Shown one piece after another: positions 15,629 to 20,947 of a stretch of 20,947 nucleotides of DNA; the stretch's first letter is position 1; every line of letters starts with the position of its first letter. Under the pieces are notes generated by a model. The model had not been told where the DNA came from and did not search any database. It saw nothing but the letters and a program-made list of their open reading frames with translations. Source of the stretch: a virus; the IMG/VR virus record IMGVR_UViG_3300009423_000043, positions 1 to 20,947 of that record; one strand, 5' to 3'. Both the position numbers and the translations under genes were made by a program.

Positions 15629-15655
15629 GTGCGTATTCCTAATCTAATAACGCAC
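15629..15655 (+). promoter_or_regulatory. RNA hairpin after the tail tube gene
   Basis: GTGCGT-ATT (15629-15637) pairs with AAT-ACGCAC (15646-15648 and 15650-15655), with A15649 bulged. This gives a 9-bp stem and an 8-base loop. The following AC-rich and A-rich bases contain no U-run. As after the capsid gene, it may be an mRNA-end stabiliser or weak attenuator separating tube from chaperone expression. Confidence 0.6.
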
Positions 15656-15674
15656 ACTAATTAAAAAAAGACCA

Positions 15675-16154
15675 ATGAAAGACCTAGAACTATTCAGCAC
15701 ATCAGAGCTCGGCAATGCCGGAGTTAAGATTCCTTTGACCGATGTGGAGGGAAATAAAACGGAGCACTGGATCAAAATCGTAAGTATCGATTCGACACAG
15801 TTTAAAAAAGCGCAAAGCCTTTTCCGAAAAGCAATGCTAGACACCCACGCAGACGAAGAGCCGGACGAGGCTCTTTTCAACGACCCGGAAAAAGCTGACA
15901 GACTAACCACCGAACTACTAGCTTCATTAGTTGTAGCTTGGAGTTTTAAAAACGACGACGGGACACCTTATGAATGTTCTAAAGCTAATGTTATTAAAGT
16001 TCTACGGGATGCTCCAGTTCTCGCACAAGAAATTGACGAGGCTTCTGCGCAACGTAGAAATTTTATCAAGCGGAGCTCGACAAAATCTGCAACTTCGCGA
16101 AGCAAGAGTTCGAGCTCCAGAAATATCCGGAAAACTCAAAAGTCAGTAAGCTAG
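15675..16154 (+). CDS. Tail assembly chaperone, short form (gpG-like)
   Basis: 159 residues if translation continues in frame 0. The first ~130 look like a gpG-type chaperone: LTDVEGNKTEHWIKIVSID strands, a FKKAQSLFRKAML helix, and LTTELLASLVVAWSF. In siphoviruses such proteins coat the tape measure during tail assembly and are absent from the virion. Beyond residue 130 the frame turns into a Ser/Lys/Arg-rich low-complexity tail (IKRSSTKSATSRSK and so on), as expected where the conserved reading has moved to another frame. It lies directly before the tape measure gene, as in lambda G-GT-H. The start context is AAAAAAAGACCAATG without a Shine-Dalgarno site. Confidence 0.85.
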   Translation: MKDLELFSTSELGNAGVKIPLTDVEGNKTEHWIKIVSIDSTQFKKAQSLFRKAMLDTHADEEPDEALFNDPEKADRLTTELLASLVVAWSFKNDDGTPYECSKANVIKVLRDAPVLAQEIDEASAQRRNFIKRSSTKSATSRSKSSSSRNIRKTQKSVS

Positions 16155-16402
16155 CTCACTTAGAGCAAGTCTACAAGACAACTGGGATAAAGCCTAAAGA
16201 ATTAATTCGATCTAAACTGCCCGAGCATTTAAGTTACCTATTTCACTTTTACAAAGAACTTAAAAACGCTGAGCCACTAACTTACCTAGAGATTAAAGCA
16301 TGGACTGACTTAACAGGAACAACGCTAAGTGATTTTGATGTAACTGCATTAAGACAAATCGATCTAGTTTTCCTAACCACACTCACAACGAATAATGACT
16401 GA
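15675..16402 (+). CDS. Tail assembly chaperone, long form by -1 frameshift (gpGT-like)
   Basis: Reading 15675-16064 in frame 0 (130 codons, ending with Phe130), then slipping back one base and reading from 16064 to the stop at 16400-16402, gives a 242-residue protein. The added 112 residues have real protein character and match tail chaperone C-termini: YQAELDKICNFAKQEFEL, LAHLEQVYKTTGIKPKELI, LTYLEIKAWTDLTGTTLSDF, VTALRQIDLVFLTT. The -1 frame is blocked by TAG at 16055-16057 just upstream of the slip site, so this part can only be made by frameshifting. Its end overlaps the tape measure start by 8 bases. In lambda the T extension recruits tube subunits to the tape measure; the same role is likely here. 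Confidence 0.85.
16058..16118 (+). promoter_or_regulatory. -1 programmed ribosomal frameshift signal
   Basis: Slippery heptamer A AAT TTT at 16058-16064, with zero-frame codons AAT and TTT. After a 7-base spacer (16065-16071) comes a perfect 9-bp stem, GGAGCTCGA (16072-16080) with TCGAGCTCC (16110-16118). The 29-base loop contains a smaller hairpin (CTT-CGCG-AAG, 16093-16102). Heptamer type, codon phase, spacer length and stem all fit the classical signal. Confidence 0.85.
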
Positions 16403-19391
16403 AGATGTAGCAAGACTAAGATTAACTGTAGAGTCAAGAGGAGTTGCTAAGTCGCGCACTGAGTTGCAAAAGTTATCCAGGCAAGGCAAAAGAACACAGG
16501 AATCACTAGGCGGAGTTAAACGTTCCGCTGGCGCTGTGGCAGCTAGCATGGTAGGAATGGGAGCTGTGCTTCTCACTGTAGGCGCGACGCTTACAAAGAT
16601 AACTCGTAATTGGTTTAGCTTTAACAAAGCTATGCTCGAGGTGCAAACGATTGCGGGAGTAACGGCCGACGAAATGAAAGGGCTTCGAATGCAAGCGTTA
16701 AAGCTTTCACAGACCCTGGGTGTTGACGCTACGGATGCAGCGCGAGGTTTTTATCAAGCCATCTCCGCTGGAGTTGCTGCCCAGGATGCTGCCGCGTTTG
16801 TAAGCCAGGCAGCTAAGCTGGCACAAGCGGGAATCACAGATGTGGGCACTGCCACAGACTTGCTGACGACTGCTTTAAACAGCTACGGCAAATCTACAAG
16901 CGAGGCGGTTAAGGTAAGCGATATGCTTATGGAGACGGTGGTTCTGGGTAAGACTAACATGCCTCAACTGGCAAAGAGCTTTTCCCGTGCTTCCGCTGCG
17001 GCTGCAAACATGGGCGTTGAAATGTCCGAGCTCCTGGGCATCACTGCGATGCTTACTAAGCAGGGCGTTCCAACTGCGGAAGCAATGACGCAAGTCAAAG
17101 CCGCGCTAACTGCACTGGTAAACCCCTCCAAGGAGTTACAGTTCCTTTATGAAGAGATGGGTGTGTCGAGCGGTCGCGCACTAATCGAGCAAGAGGGCTT
17201 AGCCGGAGCTTTAGATAAAGTTAGAACTGCTACCCAAGGAAACGATTCAATGCTCGTTAAGGCGTTGCGTTCAACGGAAGCTTTGAACGGAGCTTACGGC
17301 ATAACCGGAGACAAGTTAAAAGAAACCCAAAAGCTGACTGAACAAGTCGCTGATTCAAATGGCAGAGTTGCAGAAGCGTCAAAGATTGCAGCTAACGAAA
17401 TTGGCCCAGCGAGCGAAAGGATAAGCGCCTCGTTTACTATAATGGCAGAGTCTATCGACAAAGCCACGAACGCTAGTCAGTTTCTGATTGATGCAATGAA
17501 CGGAATATCAGACACGATTTCCGATCCTGCATTTAGCGAAGCTTACTGGACAGCTTTGGCAGAAGGCCCGGAAAGGTTTTTCAAATGGTTCCTAACGGGT
17601 AAAGGTTACATAGAGCAGACAAATGATGAGATCGCTAAAATAGGACTCACCCTGGAGCAGCAACGCAGATACGAAGAAAATATAGAGACTCAAAGGAGGC
17701 GCAACCAAGCGGCTCAAATGACGGCTTTAGAAACTGCGCAACGTTACGTGAAGCTGCAAAGAGCTTTGGAGATAGCTGAAGGCGGCAGATTTACAAAGAG
17801 CATTGCTAGCTTAAAACAGGAGCTGACTTATTTGGATGAAAGCATTGGCAAGCTGGATCGCAAAGAAAGAATTCTTATTAACTATCAAACCCAAATCGAA
17901 AGGGTAAACGTTCAGCTTAAAAGAAACTTAATTACACAAGAGCAATGGAAGACTAAGGTCGATCAAATTAAGCGGGCGTATGAGGATGTCATCACTAACG
18001 GCGATCTCCTGGACAGAGCCATAAGAAACGTTCGCGATACTGCCATTAGCACTAACAAAGAATTTGAAAACTGGAAAACCAATATCCTAGAAGCCGCGAG
18101 CAATAGTAGCTTACTTCTCAAGCGTATTATAAACGCGAAAGAAATACGGCAGTCTCAAAGCCGCATTGATGAAATAATGCTAGGCTATGAAGATGACAAG
18201 CTGGCCGCACTTGAAAAACAGAAAAAGGAATACGAAGACCATTTAAAGTTAGGAGGACAGCTAACTGAAAAGCACCAAGGCATTTTAAATCTTATTAACA
18301 ATGCTATCGACAGCATGCGCGAGTTCAACAGTGAAGCTCGCAAGTCTGCTACGGATAAAACTTATGACTCGCTCAAGGAGAATTTGAGAACTCCGTTAGA
18401 AGTTGCAACTGCTGAGCTTAACAAAGCACAGGAGGCGATTGGAGCGAAAGCTAACATCAGCATGGATGAACGGGCGGACATGCTCGCTCGAGCTACTAAT
18501 AGGTTCCTTGAAGCGACTAAGGATCCTGAGAGTGCGAAAAAGGCGGGAGGGGGTGTGGACAAAGCTACCCAGGAAGCGGAGAGACGACAGCAAGAGTTTG
18601 AGCAGTTGGAAATGAGCTTGATGACAGAAGAAGAAGCAATAATGCGAAGCTACAATGAGCGGATGCAGATTGTCATCAATGCTACGGAAATGACAGAGCA
18701 GCGCAAAGCTGAAATCAAGCAACGCATAACAGCAGACACGAACCGCAAGCTGGACGACATGGAGCAAAGGCGCTTGCAAACTTCACTCCGAGTTGCGTCT
18801 GACTTCTTTGGGGGAATGAGTCAGCTTGCGGCAAGCTTTGGTAAGAAGGGTGCTAAGATTGCGAAAGCTGCCGCTATTGCACAAGCAACCATCGACATGT
18901 ATGCCTCCGCAGTGGCAGCATACAAGTCCGTAGTAGGCGTTCCCTATGTAGGGCCTGTGCTGGCGCCAATCGCAGCGGCAGGAGCTATCGCAGCAGGTGT
19001 CGCGCAAATACAAGCTATTAGATCGCAACCTGTGGGCGGTTATGCACAGGGCGGTATTATACCGGGCACGTCCACATCCGGAGACCGCTTGACTGCAAAC
19101 GTCAACAGCGGCGAAATGGTTCTGAATAAACAGCAGCAAACAAACTTGTTCAGAATGGCTTCTCAAAAGAAAAATTCCGACTCGTCCGGAAGGGGAGGAA
19201 ACGTCACCATCATAAATCAAACACGGGGCGAAGTTTCAGGGGAGCAATCAACAGACTCAGAGGGTAACATGCAAATTCTAATCCGCGAAGCTGTGCAGCA
19301 AACAAAGAACGAACTTACTAATGAAGCCTCGTTAGGCGGAGGCAGTTTTCTTCCAGCTATGGAAGGCGCTTACGGAATAGCTAGAAAATAA
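16395..19391 (+). CDS. Tail tape measure protein (TP901 core type)
   Basis: 998 residues. It sets tail length and is ejected ahead of the DNA. An N-terminal part (1-45) with many Lys/Arg is followed by a hydrophobic Ala/Gly/Val segment (about 46-67) and the TP901-type core (WFSFNKAMLEVQTIAGV, LSQTLGVDATDAARGFYQAISAG, TDLLTTALNSYG, MLMETVVLGKTNMPQLAKSFSR, MLTKQGVPTAEAMTQVKAAL). A long charged helical region (about 400-820) contains coiled-coil-like runs. A second hydrophobic stretch (about 825-875) precedes the familiar GGYAQGGIIPGTSTSGDR and SGEMVLNKQQQ motifs near residues 880-915. At ~0.15 nm per residue this predicts a tail near 150 nm. The start lies within the end of the frameshifted chaperone reading. 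Confidence 0.93.
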   Translation: MTEDVARLRLTVESRGVAKSRTELQKLSRQGKRTQESLGGVKRSAGAVAASMVGMGAVLLTVGATLTKITRNWFSFNKAMLEVQTIAGVTADEMKGLRMQALKLSQTLGVDATDAARGFYQAISAGVAAQDAAAFVSQAAKLAQAGITDVGTATDLLTTALNSYGKSTSEAVKVSDMLMETVVLGKTNMPQLAKSFSRASAAAANMGVEMSELLGITAMLTKQGVPTAEAMTQVKAALTALVNPSKELQFLYEEMGVSSGRALIEQEGLAGALDKVRTATQGNDSMLVKALRSTEALNGAYGITGDKLKETQKLTEQVADSNGRVAEASKIAANEIGPASERISASFTIMAESIDKATNASQFLIDAMNGISDTISDPAFSEAYWTALAEGPERFFKWFLTGKGYIEQTNDEIAKIGLTLEQQRRYEENIETQRRRNQAAQMTALETAQRYVKLQRALEIAEGGRFTKSIASLKQELTYLDESIGKLDRKERILINYQTQIERVNVQLKRNLITQEQWKTKVDQIKRAYEDVITNGDLLDRAIRNVRDTAISTNKEFENWKTNILEAASNSSLLLKRIINAKEIRQSQSRIDEIMLGYEDDKLAALEKQKKEYEDHLKLGGQLTEKHQGILNLINNAIDSMREFNSEARKSATDKTYDSLKENLRTPLEVATAELNKAQEAIGAKANISMDERADMLARATNRFLEATKDPESAKKAGGGVDKATQEAERRQQEFEQLEMSLMTEEEAIMRSYNERMQIVINATEMTEQRKAEIKQRITADTNRKLDDMEQRRLQTSLRVASDFFGGMSQLAASFGKKGAKIAKAAAIAQATIDMYASAVAAYKSVVGVPYVGPVLAPIAAAGAIAAGVAQIQAIRSQPVGGYAQGGIIPGTSTSGDRLTANVNSGEMVLNKQQQTNLFRMASQKKNSDSSGRGGNVTIINQTRGEVSGEQSTDSEGNMQILIREAVQQTKNELTNEASLGGGSFLPAMEGAYGIARK

Positions 19392-19395
19392 AAGT

Positions 19396-20835
19396 ATGAT
19401 TAACTGGAACGATCTTAACATAGCCCAGCCAGCTTCTTTAAAGGTAAATAACATTTCGCCAGTCGTTCGAAAGAGGATGGAAAACGGAAGAACGTTTCAG
19501 AGGAGGCGTTACACTAAGTCCCACGAAGTAGGAAGGGTGAATTTTAATTTCCTGGGCAGCAAATTCCAAATCTTTAAAGGCGCTTGGAAAATATATTTGA
19601 ATGAAGGCATAGATTGGTTTCTCATGGATCTCCCTATTGGAGGCACGGAAGAGATGACGCTGTGCCAAGTGCGCTTCGTTAGTGATTATTCTTTCTCTTA
19701 TAATTCGCCTTACAATGTTGACGTTAGTGCTAGCATTGAATTCTTTGAAGTTCAATCCGCAGACGAATTGGCTTTGTTTAACTTGACGTCTGTTGGCTCA
19801 CCCTTGCCCTTTCCGGATGCTACAATCCGAGAAGTTACTTATACAAATAAAACGACTGGAGGAAATGCTTACGCGGCTATTAGCAGCAGCCAAGGACCCT
19901 ATGCTGTTCAATGGTGGGATGGAACAATCACGACAAATAACAGCGTCGCCTTTTTAGTCAAACTCATGCCCGCTACTTCAGCGGAAACATATTTTAGAAC
20001 GCTTCAATGGAAATGTGTTTCGCTCGCTGACCCGACTCCAGTTCCTAACACGGCAGTCCGGGTCATAGCAGGTAGCTCAGCGGGATTCATAAAATATTTA
20101 GACTTAAACGAATACCCTAGTGAGCCTGTTAATTCGATCATTGATATGAATAACACTTATGAATGGGAGCCAGACAAATTTGGAGGAACTACACTTCTCA
20201 TTCCGGTAGAAGGGCAGCTCTCCTCTTGTAGAATTAGTCGCACTGAAAAGCCTACAACCTTAGCTTTTAAGTATAAGACTGCGGGTTACGTACTGCAAAA
20301 CGGAATAAATATGTCTTACATGCCGCAAGTAACCAGCGTCACCTTTGAACATGAAACTCCAGGAGAGTTGTGCAGGGCGGAGACTGTGATATTTTCGTTC
20401 GATATGAACTTTGATAACGGTAATGGTCATGTGGACTGGAGCAGTTTACATGTACTAGATATAGCGGGAGAGGGTTCCGCAGCTACAAACACTTTCGACT
20501 TGAGTTTTAACGATAACATCCAAGAACTAACATTAGGAAAAACAAGTAATCGCACTATTATGCTAATAGATAACAATCCTCAACTCGCAGCTCTTAATTT
20601 TGTTAATCCTTCAACCTTTAACTATATTAATCTTCGCGACTGTAATTTTTCAGTCGCAGCTATAAAAGCCTTCATTGACGACGTGACACCTGCTCCGGGA
20701 TTGTCTGGAATTTCGGAGCTTCAACTCGGAGGAAATCCGTGCTGGGTTGTAAATCAGCTAGACCAAACACATCCGGACACGCCATACGTTGAAGCAGCAT
20801 GCGCAACGAAAGGAATCTTATTAGTAACATCCTAA
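19396..20835 (+). CDS. Distal tail protein with leucine-rich-repeat-like C-terminus
   Basis: 479 residues. The first ~130 match a phage minor tail protein type that follows the tape measure gene: NGRTFQRRRYTKSHEVGRVNFNF (split here as residues 30-52), GIDWFLMDLPIGG (71-83) and CQVRFVSDYSFSYNSPYN. It is probably a baseplate or Dit-like component. The middle (about 135-345) is beta-rich and unrecognised. Residues about 349-450 read like leucine-rich repeats: LHVLDIAG, FDLSFNDNIQELTLG, IMLIDNNPQLAALNF, YINLRDCNFSVAAIKAF, ISELQLGGNPCW, with the usual Leu/Ile-x-Leu and Asn spacing. LRR folds bind proteins, so this could be an adhesion domain on the tail tip; that is inference. A 4-base gap separates it from the tape measure gene. 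Confidence 0.75.
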   Translation: MINWNDLNIAQPASLKVNNISPVVRKRMENGRTFQRRRYTKSHEVGRVNFNFLGSKFQIFKGAWKIYLNEGIDWFLMDLPIGGTEEMTLCQVRFVSDYSFSYNSPYNVDVSASIEFFEVQSADELALFNLTSVGSPLPFPDATIREVTYTNKTTGGNAYAAISSSQGPYAVQWWDGTITTNNSVAFLVKLMPATSAETYFRTLQWKCVSLADPTPVPNTAVRVIAGSSAGFIKYLDLNEYPSEPVNSIIDMNNTYEWEPDKFGGTTLLIPVEGQLSSCRISRTEKPTTLAFKYKTAGYVLQNGINMSYMPQVTSVTFEHETPGELCRAETVIFSFDMNFDNGNGHVDWSSLHVLDIAGEGSAATNTFDLSFNDNIQELTLGKTSNRTIMLIDNNPQLAALNFVNPSTFNYINLRDCNFSVAAIKAFIDDVTPAPGLSGISELQLGGNPCWVVNQLDQTHPDTPYVEAACATKGILLVTS

Positions 20836-20838
20836 ACA

Positions 20839-20947
20839 ATGAACGAAGATTATTCAGAAGCTCTTAAAGAAGTTGCTACAATAGCGCCAAGCGACGTTGC
20901 TATCCTGGAGACTTTAAGCATATCCCACCCAGAGGGTGGCGCTATAA
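20839..20947 (+). CDS. Start of a DUF1833-type minor tail protein, cut by window end
   Basis: The frame from ATG at 20839 stays open to the window end (36 codons). It reads NEDYSEALKEVATIAPSDV, then AILETLSISHPEGGAI. The pattern of an EALKE helix, an APSDV turn, and an LETLxIxHP strand is typical of the N-terminus of DUF1833 phage tail proteins, which often follow the tail gene after the tape measure. It begins 3 bases after the preceding stop (CTAAACAATG) with no Shine-Dalgarno site. Only the N-terminus is available, so the assignment rests on the motif and gene order. Confidence 0.65.
   Translation, partial: MNEDYSEALKEVATIAPSDVAILETLSISHPEGGAI

Noticed and set aside
16155-16394. Non-coding gap between chaperone and tape measure
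   Set aside because: The -1 frame is open through the whole gap and encodes the chaperone extension, so the gap is coding.
18396-19220. Minus-strand open frames of 127 and 145 codons
   Set aside because: Both are antisense to the tape measure gene, are rich in Cys, Ser and His as typical for shadow frames, and have no start signal or homologous look.

Overview
The window looks like the packaging, head and tail morphogenesis region of a tailed dsDNA bacteriophage. All genes lie on the plus strand, are tightly packed, and many overlap by 1 to 8 bases. The long tape-measure protein, the tail tube protein and a frameshifted tail assembly chaperone indicate a long non-contractile tail (siphovirus morphology). 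No integrase, lysis gene, replication gene, tRNA, CRISPR array or cellular housekeeping gene is visible. Almost no gene start has a Shine-Dalgarno sequence. Starts are instead preceded by A-rich leaders, often with A at -3. This points to a host that relies little on Shine-Dalgarno pairing (Bacteroidota, Cyanobacteria or Verrucomicrobiota-type lineages are candidates), but the sequence does not identify the host.

Layout. Positions 1-270 hold no gene: a C-rich, homopolymer-rich end that may be an assembly artefact, then clustered GGTTCC repeats and TTGCTCT repeats. Positions 271-2982 are the packaging block: a Holliday-junction-resolvase-like nuclease, a small unknown protein, and the small and large terminase. 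Positions 2993-10137 are the head block: DUF4055-type portal, a large MuF-type minor head protein with a C-terminal HExxH metallopeptidase-like domain, a small acidic protein, scaffold, major capsid protein, a strong hairpin, a basic small protein and two head-tail connector proteins. Positions 10151-13733 are an adhesin-like cassette (tail-fibre-like protein, small proline-tailed protein, LamG/concanavalin-like lectin) set between the connector genes. Positions 13795-20947 are the tail block: gp10-like completion protein, tail terminator, tail tube, chaperone with a -1 frameshift, tape measure, a tail-tip protein with a leucine-rich-repeat-like C-terminus, and the start of a DUF1833-type tail gene cut off by the window end.

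How they work together (family knowledge). Terminase drives DNA through the portal into a capsid built on the scaffold. Connector and completion proteins seal the head. The terminator and tail tube polymerise along the tape measure with help from the two chaperone forms. The distal tail proteins and the fibre/lectin cassette would contact the host.

The most notable points are: a complete -1 programmed frameshift signal (A AAT TTT, 7-nt spacer, perfect 9-bp stem) in the chaperone gene; the MuF protein with a duplicated ~55-residue module and a C-terminal zincin, followed at once by a small acidic gene that could be an antitoxin or inhibitor; the adhesin cassette inside the connector cluster; the LRR-like tail-tip fusion; and the near absence of Shine-Dalgarno sites with a shared 18-nt leader on two structural genes.
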